Notes: generated by a model not told the origin, from the letters alone. 64,000 nt of DNA from Candidatus Saccharimonadota bacterium (GCA_030531645.1 JAUNNB010000004.1:1-64000), one strand, 5' to 3'; positions 45,273 through 53,743 are shown, numbered from the stretch's first letter. Made by a program: numbers and translations.

Positions 45273-46113
45273 CAGTTGGACGTGGCGGATAGAGCGGGGC
45301 AGTGCCAGGAGTGCGACGTGCAGCGCCTACGCTTTGGACTGGACGATAATCTGATTTAGGAACAAATGGACCGTTGCCGTTTTGGCGGCGAGAAACTAGA
45401 GCTACATTAGTGTCTTCAGCGAAATCGTCTTTTGGTACGAAGCCGATGAGAGACTCGACGACAGCTGAAAATGGCAGGACACCGCGCATATCGCCACGAG
45501 GGTTTACGACGATGAAGAAATGTGAGCCAGTGCGAGAGAAGGCGGCCATTGCCATTTCGAGGGAATAATCATCGCGGACATAATAGACGGTTTTGTCGAT
45601 GAAGCTGGAGGCACGGTCGGTTTCGCGAATTTCAAGAGAATTGAGCTGTGCGGTATGGAGCATGCCAGTAACATTACCATGTGTATCTAAAACAGGGAAA
45701 TGTTGGAGGCCAGATTTGTAGAGTTTATCTAGCATGAGGGGACCAAGAAAATCGTTTTCATAAACGAAGACGGCTTGGTCTTTTGGGGTCATAATATCGC
45801 TAACGCGACGGTGTTCAAATGACATAACGCCGGCGATGCGGGATTTCTGCTCTTTAGTAATGACTTCGGATGGGAGTTTTTTGAGTACCCAAATGAGATC
45901 TTCAGTGGTTTCTGGAAGATAAATCTCTGGGATTTCAATTTCTTCTTCCTCGTCTTTTGGAGCTGTTTCTTCGTCGTCTTTAGGGCGACGGATACGGTTG
46001 AAAAGATTTTTGATTTTTTCGCCGATGCCTTTGAAAAAACCACCGATTTTAGATAGAAAATTAGTATTGCTGGTGTTTGGACGCGTGTCGTCCGAATTAG
46101 TTTCTGATTGCAT
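45247..46113 (-). CDS. CBS-domain pair protein
   Basis: 288 residues. A basic/acidic N-terminus without TM is followed by two CBS motifs: RVSDIMTPKDQAVFVYEN, FPVLDTHGNVTGMLHTAQL and MRGVLPFSAVVESLIG, which bind adenosine nucleotides. The order resembles the CBS part of CNNM/HlyC-type proteins but the DUF21 membrane domain is missing. The start at 46113 (MQSETNSDD) follows GGAGGT. The divergent gene is dsbA-like. A Pro/Arg-rich C-terminus ends at the nuclease overlap. Confidence 0.8.
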   Translation of the reverse strand: MQSETNSDDTRPNTSNTNFLSKIGGFFKGIGEKIKNLFNRIRRPKDDEETAPKDEEEEIEIPEIYLPETTEDLIWVLKKLPSEVITKEQKSRIAGVMSFEHRRVSDIMTPKDQAVFVYENDFLGPLMLDKLYKSGLQHFPVLDTHGNVTGMLHTAQLNSLEIRETDRASSFIDKTVYYVRDDYSLEMAMAAFSRTGSHFFIVVNPRGDMRGVLPFSAVVESLIGFVPKDDFAEDTNVALVSRRQNGNGPFVPKSDYRPVQSVGAARRTPGTAPLYPPRPTDVPTSYDS

Positions 46114-46155
46114 TTGTACCTCCATATTCGCATTGCCCACAAATGCTTTTCATGC

Positions 46156-46170
46156 TATAATCCCATTATA
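46156..46170. promoter_or_regulatory. Back-to-back divergent -10 boxes
   Basis: TATAAT (46156-46161, plus), three Cs, then ATTATA (46165-46170, a minus-strand TATAAT). The plus box serves the dsbA-like gene (45 nt to ATG 46201) and the minus box the CBS gene. Only one polymerase could open this site at a time. Confidence 0.6.
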
Positions 46171-46200
46171 CACGTTTTTCAGAATTATAAAAGGAGGAAA

Positions 46201-46977
46201 ATGTTCAAAAAATCTGAGAAATCAGACCGTAAGTCCGTGCCAGTATGGCCGTTTTTGATTGTGGGCGCAATCATTGTTATTACAGTTTTAGTGATTTGGG
46301 CATATAACGACAAGATGGCTTATAAAAAGTCTGGTGAGGCGTTGGGGCCAGTGGCTGCATCGGAAGAGACTGGCAATCTAGAAGAGAATGTATATTATGG
46401 TGTTGATGAGAATGGTAAGCTATTGACTAAAGAGACGGCTAACCCAGAGCTTTATGTCTTTGAGTATGCAGATTATCAGTGTCCACACTGTGGTACTACT
46501 TTCCCATTTATGTCTTCGTTGATTGACGAGTATCATGGCCGAGTAGCTTTGGTGTTCAGGACATTTATCATGAGTTATCATCAGCATGGTAACGCTGCAA
46601 CTAAGGCAGTAAACGCGGCTGGCATGCAAGGTTATTGGCATGAGATGGCAATGGTACTTTTCGAGAAGCAGTCTGAATGGGCTATAACAGAAGGGAATGC
46701 TGGCGCTATCACTGCTGCTACATTTAGCAAGAAGCTCGATGAATACTTCAAAGAAGCATCAAATGGCAAGGGCGACCTCGATAAGTTCCATGAAGATATG
46801 AAGACCGAAGCGGTCCAGAAGAAGATTGAATATGATCTTTCGATTGTCCATAAACTTGGTATCAAGGGGACTCCAACTTTCTATATTGATGGCAAGGATA
46901 CCAATTTCACCTCCGTTGAAGAGAATGGATTCAAGGATACCTTCCGTAAGGCTATTGACAAAGCGCTTTCAAAGTAG
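46201..46977 (+). CDS. DsbA-like thiol oxidoreductase, membrane anchored
   Basis: 258 residues. TM about 15-35, then a thioredoxin-fold domain with inserted helices: YADYQCPHCGTTFPF (CPHC, 94-97) and GTPTFYIDGK (cis-Pro loop). It catalyses disulfide formation in extracytoplasmic proteins. The AAAGGAGG site sets the ATG at 46201. Its gene ends just before a promoter for a small transcript that lies partly within its 3' end. No DsbB/VKOR gene is seen in the window. Confidence 0.92.
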   Translation: MFKKSEKSDRKSVPVWPFLIVGAIIVITVLVIWAYNDKMAYKKSGEALGPVAASEETGNLEENVYYGVDENGKLLTKETANPELYVFEYADYQCPHCGTTFPFMSSLIDEYHGRVALVFRTFIMSYHQHGNAATKAVNAAGMQGYWHEMAMVLFEKQSEWAITEGNAGAITAATFSKKLDEYFKEASNGKGDLDKFHEDMKTEAVQKKIEYDLSIVHKLGIKGTPTFYIDGKDTNFTSVEENGFKDTFRKAIDKALSK

Positions 46978-46983
46978 TAAAAT
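46955..46983 (+). promoter_or_regulatory. Near-consensus promoter of a small transcript
   Basis: TTGACA (46955-46960), 17 nt and TAAAAT (46978-46983). Its -35 box is the best match to consensus noted in this window. It lies inside the dsbA-like 3' end and predicts a start near 46990, at the base of the first helix of the following RNA. Confidence 0.75.
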
Positions 46984-46989
46984 AGATAC

Positions 46990-47195
46990 TGTCGTTTGAA
47001 AAAATGGGGCGATTTCCGGTCGATTGGTTTAGGATACCCTGGTCGAAAACGACAATAAGGAGTTTGAATTTTAACATGCGTAGACTTAAACGTGTTTCGA
47101 CGCGCAAGAAGTCACAAAGTTCGTCTAGTGCGCCTTGGCAAGAGTTCATCGTGTATTAAACGAAAACGAAAGCCCCGTGAGGGGCTTTTTGTTTT
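46990..47195 (+). ncRNA. Candidate small transcript with 5' helix and 27-codon ORF
   Basis: From the predicted start, GTCGTTT (46991-46997) pairs with AAACGAC (47047-47053), closing a ~63-nt folded region. Inside it, CCGGT (47016-47020) may pair with a bulged ACC/GG segment near 47035-47042. An AAGGAG site follows at about 47057-47062, then a small ORF and a GTGA-loop terminator. The unit does not match any riboswitch I recognise. Confidence 0.55.
47076..47159 (+). CDS. Small basic 27-residue protein (candidate)
   Basis: MRRLKRVSTRKK... through a Ser-rich middle to ...APWQEFIVY. The first 12 residues are strongly basic and the C-terminus is aromatic. AAGGAG lies about 13 nt before the ATG. 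It is not a known ribosomal protein that I can identify. The isolated promoter and terminator argue that it is a real gene, but without homologues it could also be a leader peptide on an sRNA. Confidence 0.5.
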   Translation: MRRLKRVSTRKKSQSSSSAPWQEFIVY

Positions 47196-47196
47196 T
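47169..47196 (+). terminator. Terminator of the small transcript
   Basis: AAGCCCC-GTGA-GGGGCTT stem (GNRA-type loop) followed by TTTTTG and TTTTT. Confidence 0.9.
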
Positions 47197-47220
47197 CTAG
47201 ACGTATAGAGGTAAATGTGG

Positions 47221-47226
47221 TATAAT
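47221..47226 (+). promoter_or_regulatory. Extended -10 box of aspS, near-leaderless spacing
   Basis: TGG-TATAAT ends 9 nt before the ATG at 47236. No T-box or Shine-Dalgarno fits between. Confidence 0.65.
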
Positions 47227-47235
47227 TACTAGGTT

Positions 47236-49104
47236 ATGAGAAGTTTATCTGGAGAATTAAGAGAAAAAATGGGGGAAGAAGTTCAAGTTAAGGGTTGGGT
47301 GAATTCACGCCGCGATCATGGTGGTTTGATTTTCATTGACCTTAGAGATGAGCAAGGTGTTATTCAGCTCGTGATTACTCCAGATACTCCTGATGCATTT
47401 AAGCTTGCTGAAACTGTGCGTGATGAGTTTGTGCTTGCCGCTACTGGTAAGATGCGCGAGCGCGCTCCAGAACTTAAGAACCCAAATATTCCAACAGGTG
47501 ATATTGAACTTGTTGTTTCAGATTTGAAGCTTCTCAATAAATGTGAGCCACTTCCTGTTAATACCCACGATGAGGGTGAACAGTCTGGTGAAGAACTTAG
47601 GCTTAAATATCGTTATCTAGATCTTCGCCGTCCTTATATGCAGAATATAATTAGGGAACGAAGCAGATATTATCAGTATCTTCGCGCCTATATGACTGAG
47701 CGTGATTTCGTGGAAGTTACTACGCCAATTTTGGCCAACTCTTCTCCTGAAGGTGCACGCGATTTCTTGGTGCCATCACGCCTTAAGCCTGGATATTTCT
47801 ATGCTTTGCCACAGGCGCCACAGCAGTTCAAACAGCTTTTGATGGTTGGTGGTGTGCCTAGATACTTCCAAATTGCCCCATGTTTTAGAGATGAGGATCC
47901 TCGTGCAGATCGCTTGTATGGTGATTTCTATCAGCTAGACCTTGAGATGGCCTTTGTTGAGAGTGGTGAAGTGGTTCGTAGGACGATGGAACCTTTGATT
48001 AAGAATCTTGCAACTGACTTCGTGGATAAGAAGCTCGTAATGAAGAGCGAAGCTGCAAAGGAATTCTATGTTGATTTTGCTGAAGATGATAAAGAAGCTG
48101 GATTAGCTTTGACGGCAGACGGCACAAATGGTGATAAACATCCTGAATATAAGATTCCACGCATTCCGTTTGAGAAATCAATGGATCTTTATGGTGTTGA
48201 TAAGCCAGATTTGCGCTATGGTCTTGAGTTGATTGACTTGACCGAAGATATGAAGGGTTGTGAATTCAAGGTATTCCAGACTCCTTGCGTGAAGGCAATT
48301 CGTGTCCCGAACGGCGCATCGCTCACTCGTTCTCAGATTGATAACTTTACTGAACAGGCCAGGAAACTTGGCGCCGGCGGTCTTGCATATATTATTTATG
48401 AAAATGGCACAGAGCGCTCACCGATTGCTAAATTCTTAAAGGAGTCAGAGCTTAAGGCAATTAAAGAGAAAACTGGCGCAGAAGATGGCGATGCCGTGTT
48501 CTTTGGCGCTGATACTCGCGAGAAGGTAAATAAAGTGCTTGGTCAGCTCCGTATTGCATTTGCTGATCACTTTGGACTTAAGAGCGATGATGAAGTAGCA
48601 CTTTGTTGGGTCGTAGATTTCCCATTCTATGAGTGGAATGACGGGGAAGAAAAACTTGATTTCTGCCATAACCCATTCTCGATGCCAAAAGGTGGTGTTG
48701 AAGCTTTGGATGCGGCAAAGACTGATGAAGATAGATTGAAGATTGTTGCAGACCAGTATGATATGGTGATGAATGGATACGAGATTTGTTCAGGCGCTGT
48801 GCGCAACCATAATCCAGAGGTGATGTACAAAGCATTTGGCGCTCTTGGCTACGATGAAAAGGTGGTTGAACAGAGATTTGGTGGTATGCTTAATGCATTT
48901 AAGTTTGGTGCTCCACCTCACGCAGGTTGTGCATTTGGTATTGAGCGTATCTTTATGGTACTAGAAAATACCGAGAATATCCGTGATATCGTGGCATTTC
49001 CAAAGAATGGATCTGGTATTGACTTAATGATGAGTTCACCATCTACTGTTGATAACAACCAGCTCGAAGATGCCCACATAGCGATCATTGAAGACGAAGA
49101 GTAA
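47236..49104 (+). CDS. aspS: Aspartyl-tRNA synthetase, bacterial type
   Basis: 622 residues. The OB-fold anticodon domain begins VQVKGWVNSRRDHGGLIFID. The class II core follows with CFRDEDPRADRLYGDFYQLD (motif 2) and AFGIERIFMVL (motif 3), separated by the bacterial GAD insertion domain. It charges tRNA-Asp; whether it also makes Asp-tRNA-Asn depends on absence of AsnRS and presence of GatCAB, which is not visible here. It is about 30 residues longer than E. coli AspRS. The message is predicted to have at most a couple of leader nucleotides. Confidence 0.96.
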   Translation: MRSLSGELREKMGEEVQVKGWVNSRRDHGGLIFIDLRDEQGVIQLVITPDTPDAFKLAETVRDEFVLAATGKMRERAPELKNPNIPTGDIELVVSDLKLLNKCEPLPVNTHDEGEQSGEELRLKYRYLDLRRPYMQNIIRERSRYYQYLRAYMTERDFVEVTTPILANSSPEGARDFLVPSRLKPGYFYALPQAPQQFKQLLMVGGVPRYFQIAPCFRDEDPRADRLYGDFYQLDLEMAFVESGEVVRRTMEPLIKNLATDFVDKKLVMKSEAAKEFYVDFAEDDKEAGLALTADGTNGDKHPEYKIPRIPFEKSMDLYGVDKPDLRYGLELIDLTEDMKGCEFKVFQTPCVKAIRVPNGASLTRSQIDNFTEQARKLGAGGLAYIIYENGTERSPIAKFLKESELKAIKEKTGAEDGDAVFFGADTREKVNKVLGQLRIAFADHFGLKSDDEVALCWVVDFPFYEWNDGEEKLDFCHNPFSMPKGGVEALDAAKTDEDRLKIVADQYDMVMNGYEICSGAVRNHNPEVMYKAFGALGYDEKVVEQRFGGMLNAFKFGAPPHAGCAFGIERIFMVLENTENIRDIVAFPKNGSGIDLMMSSPSTVDNNQLEDAHIAIIEDEE

Positions 49105-49111
49105 TTACCTC

Positions 49112-49140
49112 TTGAAATAGTCTGTTAAGTGTGATATAAT
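49112..49140 (+). promoter_or_regulatory. Promoter of rplA
   Basis: TTGAAA (49112-49117), 17 nt, TATAAT (49135-49140). The predicted start near 49147 leaves a ~60-nt leader. Confidence 0.75.
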
Positions 49141-49168
49141 CTTTCAAGATATAAATTAACCGTTGGGA

Positions 49169-49185
49169 GGACTTGTCGAAAGTCC
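49169..49185 (+). promoter_or_regulatory. Hairpin in the rplA leader (candidate L1 autoregulation)
   Basis: GGACTT (49169-49174), loop GTCGA, AAGTCC (49180-49185). It sits about 14 nt before an AAGGAG ribosome-binding site. L1 often represses its own mRNA through a leader helix; the match here is not proven. Confidence 0.45.
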
Positions 49186-49208
49186 GTTATTACCACAAGG
49201 AGATAATT

Positions 49209-50141
49209 ATGGCAGATATTGCCGATTCTAAAGATGATAAAAAGGTAGAGACTCCAGTCGAGGCTCTGGTTGAAGCTGTTGAGGCTGATGCTTCAGAAGC
49301 AGAAGAGAAATTTGCTAAGTCTGGTAAGAAGTCTAAGAAACATGTTGAAGAAGTTAAGGCTGAGGAAGAGCGCCAGGCTCGCAAAGCTGAAACTAAAGCT
49401 AAAGAAGCAGAGAACAAGCCAAAGGGCGCTGCTCCTGTTACTCGCCCATTGATTGAGCGCCGTGGCAAGAAATATCAGGAGAAGGCTAAGCTCGTTGAAA
49501 AGGGTAAGGCTTACTCTCTCGAAGAAGCTGTTAAGCTCGCTATTGAAACTAACCCAGCTAAGTTTGATGCTACACTTGAAGCTCATGTTCGTCTCGGTGT
49601 AGATCCACGCCAGGCCGACCAGAACATTCGCACTACTGTAGTGCTCCCAAACGGTAATGGTCGTACTGTGAAAGTTGCTGTGTTTGCTCCTCTTGATGAG
49701 TGCAAGAAAGCTACTGCAGCAGGTGCTGATCAGGCAGCTGATGAAGAGTTCCTTAAGAAGCTTGAAAAGGGTGTTATCGATTTCGATATCCTCATTTCTA
49801 CCCCAGCTTACATGCCTAAGCTCGGTAAATACGCACGCGTTTTGGGTCCAAAAGGCCTCATGCCTAATCCTAAGGCTGGTACCGTTACTACCGATATTGA
49901 GAAGGCAGTAAAAGAAGCTAAGGCTGGTAAGGTTGAATATCGTGTTGATAAGCAGTCTATCGTCCATATCGGTCTCGGTAAGACCAGTTTCGGCGACAAG
50001 AAGCTTCTTGAAAACGCAAATACATTCTTTGATTCATTGAAGGCTCAGAGGCCAGCATCTATCAAAGGACAGTTCGTTAAAAGCATTTATATTACAACTA
50101 CGATGGGACCATCGATTCAAGTTGAGAATTTATACAACTAA
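49209..50141 (+). CDS. rplA: 50S ribosomal protein L1 with long charged N-terminal extension
   Basis: 310 residues, against about 230 in most bacteria. The extra ~85 residues at the N-terminus are Ala/Glu/Lys-rich and lack a fold signature. The core begins near [20 protein letters not shown] and holds [31 protein letters not shown] and [11 protein letters not shown], all L1 hallmarks. L1 forms the mobile stalk at the E site. The usual upstream partner rplK (L11) is absent here. AAGGAG lies 7 nt before the ATG. Confidence 0.96.
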   Translation: MADIADSKDDKKVETPVEALVEAVEADASEAEEKFAKSGKKSKKHVEEVKAEEERQARKAETKAKEAENKPKGAAPVTRPLIERRGKKYQEKAKLVEKGKAYSLEEAVKLAIETNPAKFDATLEAHVRLGVDPRQADQNIRTTVVLPNGNGRTVKVAVFAPLDECKKATAAGADQAADEEFLKKLEKGVIDFDILISTPAYMPKLGKYARVLGPKGLMPNPKAGTVTTDIEKAVKEAKAGKVEYRVDKQSIVHIGLGKTSFGDKKLLENANTFFDSLKAQRPASIKGQFVKSIYITTTMGPSIQVENLYN

Positions 50142-50161
50142 TAAATAAAGACACTTGAAAG

Positions 50162-50183
50162 ACGGGCCGCACGGCCCGTTTTT
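50162..50183 (+). terminator. Rho-independent terminator after rplA
   Basis: ACGGGCC-GCAC-GGCCCGT stem followed by TTTT. Confidence 0.9.
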
Positions 50184-50207
50184 CGTGGTAAAATAAGGAT
50201 AAGAATT

Positions 50208-51992
50208 ATGACAAAGAAGGAAAAGAAGAAATCGACCACGCTTCGGACTTTGCACTACTATGGGCAAGTCTATAAGAAGTATAAGTGGTATACGATTGGC
50301 GTATTGATAACAACGCCGATAGTGATTTTGGTGCGTAGTGTGTTTGAGCCTTTGATTTTGGCGAATATGATTGAGAAGGTTTCAAACGGTATTCCAGCGG
50401 ATCAGATTTTTAATGTATTGATGCCAGATGCAGCGTTGCTATTTGCAATGTATCTCGTGGGTAATGTGATTCTGTCTGAACTTAGGCTATTCTGGGTTTG
50501 GAAGATGGAGATTTTGGGCATGTATGACCTTGGTGCGAAGTCTTTCGAGACAATTGCGGCTCAGTCTATGCAGTTCCACTCAAACCGTTTTTCTGGATCA
50601 CTCGTGTCGCAGACAAATCGCTTTACTGCATCGTTTGAAAGATTCTCTGATGTGGTGATTTGGGATTTAGTGCCGCTAGTGATTTCAGTGACATTTATTA
50701 CGATTATTCTCTGGCAGAGAGTGCCAATCTTTGCGGTCGCGCTATTACTTTTCGTAATTATTTATACGCTAGTAACAGCCATTACTTCAAAGAAAGTGAC
50801 TAAGCTCTCGGAAGATGAAGCTTCGGCAGGGAATAAAGAAACTGGGCAGCTTGCGGACTCGATTACGAATATTATTTCGGTGAAGTCATATGCGAAGGAA
50901 ACTCATGAAAAGAGGCGCTATGCGAACTTCCAAAGGAGTTGGCGTGAGGCAAGCTTTAGATTTATGAATTATACAATCAAGCGTGATTTAGTGTTCAGCT
51001 CTGCTAACTTGGCTTTGATTGCAGCAATTCTAGCGTTTATGATGCTTGGTCCAGTGTGGGGAATCTCCGTGTCGACGCTCGTACTTATCGTGAACTATTC
51101 GAACCAAGTGCTTTCATCGATTTGGAATGTGAACCATATCTTCAAGAATATTATGAGATCTTTTGGTGATGCAAAGGATATGACAGAGATTTTGGATATG
51201 GTGGACGATGTGGTAGATGCGCCAAATGCTTACGATATGAAACCAAAGCATTCTACGGTAGAATTTCGCCATGTGGACTTTAGACATGCTGATGCGAAGG
51301 AAGAAATCTTCCATGATTTCAACCTGTCTATTGCGGAAGGTGAGAGAATTGGTTTGGTGGGTGTGTCTGGTTCTGGTAAGACTACGCTTACGAAGTTATT
51401 GCTCCGTTTTGCAGATGTGAATGGTGGTGAAATTTGTGTGGACGGTAATAATATTAAGGATGTGACACAGAAGTCTTTGCGTGAGTATATTGCGTATGTG
51501 CCACAGGAAACATCGTTGTTCCATCGCTCGATTGCTGATAATATTGCGTATGCAAAACCAAATGCAACGCGTGAGGAAATTGTCCGTGCTGCGAAGCTGG
51601 CTAATGCGGATGAGTTCATTAAAGAGTTGCCGAATGGTTATGAAACCTTGGTGGGTGAGCGCGGTGTGAAACTCTCTGGTGGGCAGAGGCAAAGGATTGC
51701 GATTGCTAGGGCAATTCTAAAGGATGCGCCAATTTTGGTGCTTGATGAGGCAACCTCTGCGCTTGACTCTGAATCTGAGGCAGCGATTCAGGAAGCCTTG
51801 AAGACCTTGATGAAGGGAAGAACTTCGATTGTGATTGCGCACAGACTTTCTACGGTGGCATCTCTCGATAGAATTATTGTCTTGAAGGACGGTGCTATCT
51901 TAGAACAGGGAACTCATGCAGAGCTCTTGACCAATCAGAAGGGTGCTTACCACAAGCTGTGGTCTAGACAGAGCGGGGCATTCTTTGAATAA
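50208..51992 (+). CDS. ABC exporter, fused permease and ATPase (type IV fold)
   Basis: 594 residues. The N-terminal domain has six TM segments (about 25-320). The C-terminal ATPase carries GLVGVSGSGKTT (Walker A), KLSGGQRQRIAIARA (signature), ILVLDEATSALD (Walker B) and the switch His in IAHRLSTV. It is a half-size MsbA/BmrA-like exporter that would act as a homodimer; lipid, glycan or peptide are possible substrates. A TGG-TAAAAT box (50189-50194) lies 13 nt upstream, giving a very short leader. Confidence 0.93.
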   Translation: MTKKEKKKSTTLRTLHYYGQVYKKYKWYTIGVLITTPIVILVRSVFEPLILANMIEKVSNGIPADQIFNVLMPDAALLFAMYLVGNVILSELRLFWVWKMEILGMYDLGAKSFETIAAQSMQFHSNRFSGSLVSQTNRFTASFERFSDVVIWDLVPLVISVTFITIILWQRVPIFAVALLLFVIIYTLVTAITSKKVTKLSEDEASAGNKETGQLADSITNIISVKSYAKETHEKRRYANFQRSWREASFRFMNYTIKRDLVFSSANLALIAAILAFMMLGPVWGISVSTLVLIVNYSNQVLSSIWNVNHIFKNIMRSFGDAKDMTEILDMVDDVVDAPNAYDMKPKHSTVEFRHVDFRHADAKEEIFHDFNLSIAEGERIGLVGVSGSGKTTLTKLLLRFADVNGGEICVDGNNIKDVTQKSLREYIAYVPQETSLFHRSIADNIAYAKPNATREEIVRAAKLANADEFIKELPNGYETLVGERGVKLSGGQRQRIAIARAILKDAPILVLDEATSALDSESEAAIQEALKTLMKGRTSIVIAHRLSTVASLDRIIVLKDGAILEQGTHAELLTNQKGAYHKLWSRQSGAFFE

Positions 51993-52023
51993 AAATTAGG
52001 GACTATATAGTCCCTAACTTTTT
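51991..52023. terminator. Bidirectional terminator, perfect palindrome
   Basis: A 22-bp perfect palindrome (51996-52017), TTAGGGACTAT and its complement, with A5 before and T5 after. It serves the convergent ABC exporter and trxB. Confidence 0.88.
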
Positions 52024-52030
52024 ATGTGTT

Positions 52031-53068
52031 TTATTCTAGATTTTGTAGAGCTGTGGTGGCGGCAACAGCGCCAGCAGATGCTGAGGTGACTATTTGGTGC
52101 AGGACTGAATTGGTGCAGTCGCCAGCAGCATAAATACCTGGAACATTGGTTTTGCCTTCAGCATTGATTTTGATATGGCCTTCGCGGGTCGTATCGAGAT
52201 CAATGTCATCGTCTATGAAGTCGAGGCGGGGGACGCGGCCGATATTGACGAACAGGGCATCAACTTTGAGAGACTTGTTGGAACTCAAAATGACTTCGGA
52301 AAGTTTTTTGGTGCCTTTGAGCCCAGTGACTTCTTTGCCGAGGACTAACTCGATATTTTTGTTGTCCTTTAGTTTCTGGGCAAGAGCATCGTCTGCGCGA
52401 AGGGTGTGACGGCGATGAATCAAGTAAACTTTACTAGCGATATCTGCTAGGTAGAGTGCAGAGTAGGCTGCGGAATTACCACCACCATAGACGGCAACAG
52501 CCTTGTTTTTGTAGAGAGCGCCATCGCAAGTAGCGCAGAATGATACGCCTTTGCCGATAAATTTCTTTTCATCTTTGATATCCAAATGGCGGTAGTCGGT
52601 GCCGGAAGCGATGACGATAGCTTTGGCATGATAGACACCCTTGGCTTTTTCTGGGACCTTGAACTTTGGATTGCTGAGGTCGGAAGCTTTGATGTCGCTG
52701 GCATCTGTGATAACTTCCCAGTATGGATCCTTCAAGCCAGCCTTGGAAAGGCGTGAAATGGTGAGGGAAATATTGTCGCCACCGATGTGACGGCGGAATT
52801 TATAACGAGAATCAGGAACACGGAGCTTTAGAACGGTCTCTAATTTGACTTTAGCACCTAAATCTTTGGCTTGTTTTTCAGTCTTTTTTGAGAGTTCTTT
52901 GCCAGTGATGTTTGGGAGACCTGGGTAGTTCTCAATTTTTTCAGTTTGTAACATTTGCCCACCGGGAATTGTGCTTTCTAGAACGAGCACGGATTTGTTG
53001 GCTCGGCGCGCATAGATGGCTGCCGTAAGACCCGCCATACCTCCGCCGATAATAATCATATCGTACAT
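52031..53068 (-). CDS. trxB: Thioredoxin reductase-like FAD/NAD(P) oxidoreductase
   Basis: 345 residues. MIIIGGGMAGLTAAIYARRA binds FAD; SFCATCDGALYKNKA holds the redox CxxC; AVYGGGNSAAYSAL the NAD(P)H site; GIYAAGDCTNS the FAD C-terminal motif. It reduces thioredoxin with NADPH in the cytoplasm. An extra ~35 residues between about 95 and 150 (SRYKFRRHIGGDN and following) make it longer than the usual ~315. ATG at 53068 is chosen because TATAAT ends 6 nt upstream. Confidence 0.93.
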   Translation of the reverse strand: MYDMIIIGGGMAGLTAAIYARRANKSVLVLESTIPGGQMLQTEKIENYPGLPNITGKELSKKTEKQAKDLGAKVKLETVLKLRVPDSRYKFRRHIGGDNISLTISRLSKAGLKDPYWEVITDASDIKASDLSNPKFKVPEKAKGVYHAKAIVIASGTDYRHLDIKDEKKFIGKGVSFCATCDGALYKNKAVAVYGGGNSAAYSALYLADIASKVYLIHRRHTLRADDALAQKLKDNKNIELVLGKEVTGLKGTKKLSEVILSSNKSLKVDALFVNIGRVPRLDFIDDDIDLDTTREGHIKINAEGKTNVPGIYAAGDCTNSVLHQIVTSASAGAVAATTALQNLE

Positions 53069-53074
53069 AATAGT

Positions 53075-53080
53075 ATTATA
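53075..53080 (-). promoter_or_regulatory. -10 box of trxB, leaderless spacing
   Basis: TATAAT on the minus strand 6 nt from the trxB ATG. Confidence 0.65.
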
Positions 53081-53087
53081 GCATAGG

Positions 53088-53160
53088 AAAACTGAAATAT
53101 CACTTTGCTCACTGCGGGTTACCATCCGGACACGTTTCGCAAAGTGATATTTACAGTTTT
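53088..53160. repeat. Long imperfect inverted repeat between divergent genes
   Basis: Arms of 21 nt (53088-53108) and 22 nt (53139-53160) match over their whole length except for one inserted A. The 30-nt centre holds a small CGGG/TCCG hairpin. It lies between trxB and the kinase-like gene, where both promoters need their upstream DNA. No T run suggests a terminator. Confidence 0.75.
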
Positions 53161-53167
53161 AATGTGA

Positions 53168-53173
53168 TATAAT
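53168..53173 (+). promoter_or_regulatory. -10 box of the P-loop kinase-like gene, leaderless spacing
   Basis: TATAAT ends 6 nt before the ATG at 53180, 8 nt after the inverted repeat. Confidence 0.65.
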
Positions 53174-53179
53174 TTCTGT

Positions 53180-53743
53180 ATGGATACGAAAATTTTAGCT
53201 ATTGTAGGGATGAGTGGTAGCGGCAAATCTGTTGTTGTTGACCATTTGACAGAAAAAGGAATCCCTAAAGTTTACTTCGGGGGAATGATTTACAAAGAGA
53301 TGGAGAGGCGTGGAATTGAACGCACATCTGATGGGGAAAGCGAGAAGAATTTCCGCGAGATGATTCGTGAGACTGAGGGGAAAGATTGGGTTGTGAATCA
53401 GGTTTTGAAGGAAACTCGTGATTTGATTGAAGCTGGTCAGAAGAGAATTGTGCTAGATGGGCTTTACTCATGGACTGAATATAAGGCTGTGAAGAAGGAA
53501 TTTCCAGAGAGCGCCACGGTGCTTGCTGTGGTGGTGCCGAAAGCTTTGAGACACAAACGCGTAGCAAAGAGACCAGAGCGCCCATTTAATGCAAAAGAGA
53601 TTCAGGAACGCGATAGGAGTGAAGTCGAGAATCTGGAGAAAGGTGGCCCTATTGCAATGGCTGATTATTATGTCTTGAATGACGGAACAGTTGAAGACTT
53701 GTATAAACAAGTTGATAAAGTGCTTGCTGAGATAGATTTCTAA
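53180..53743 (+). CDS. P-loop kinase-like protein (UPF0200/dephospho-CoA kinase-like)
   Basis: 187 residues. LAIVGMSGSGKSVVVDHL is the Walker A loop; KVYFGGMIYKEMERRGIERT and KRIVLDGLYSWTEYKAVKK follow. The lid has RPFNAKEIQERDRSEV and an ADYYVLNDGTVEDL end. The pattern fits the UPF0200 family of nucleotide kinases and is related to dephospho-CoA kinase and adenylate kinase. The substrate is unknown. It is followed 13 bp later by polA and probably shares its transcript. Confidence 0.8.
   Translation: MDTKILAIVGMSGSGKSVVVDHLTEKGIPKVYFGGMIYKEMERRGIERTSDGESEKNFREMIRETEGKDWVVNQVLKETRDLIEAGQKRIVLDGLYSWTEYKAVKKEFPESATVLAVVVPKALRHKRVAKRPERPFNAKEIQERDRSEVENLEKGGPIAMADYYVLNDGTVEDLYKQVDKVLAEIDF

Noticed and set aside
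47160-47236. T-box or other tRNA-sensing leader before aspS
   Set aside because: The -10 box is 9 nt from the ATG, leaving no room for a leader, and the upstream terminator belongs to the small transcript.
49293-49967. 224-codon open frame on the minus strand opposite rplA
   Set aside because: It is antisense to a certain ribosomal protein gene and has no recognisable domain.
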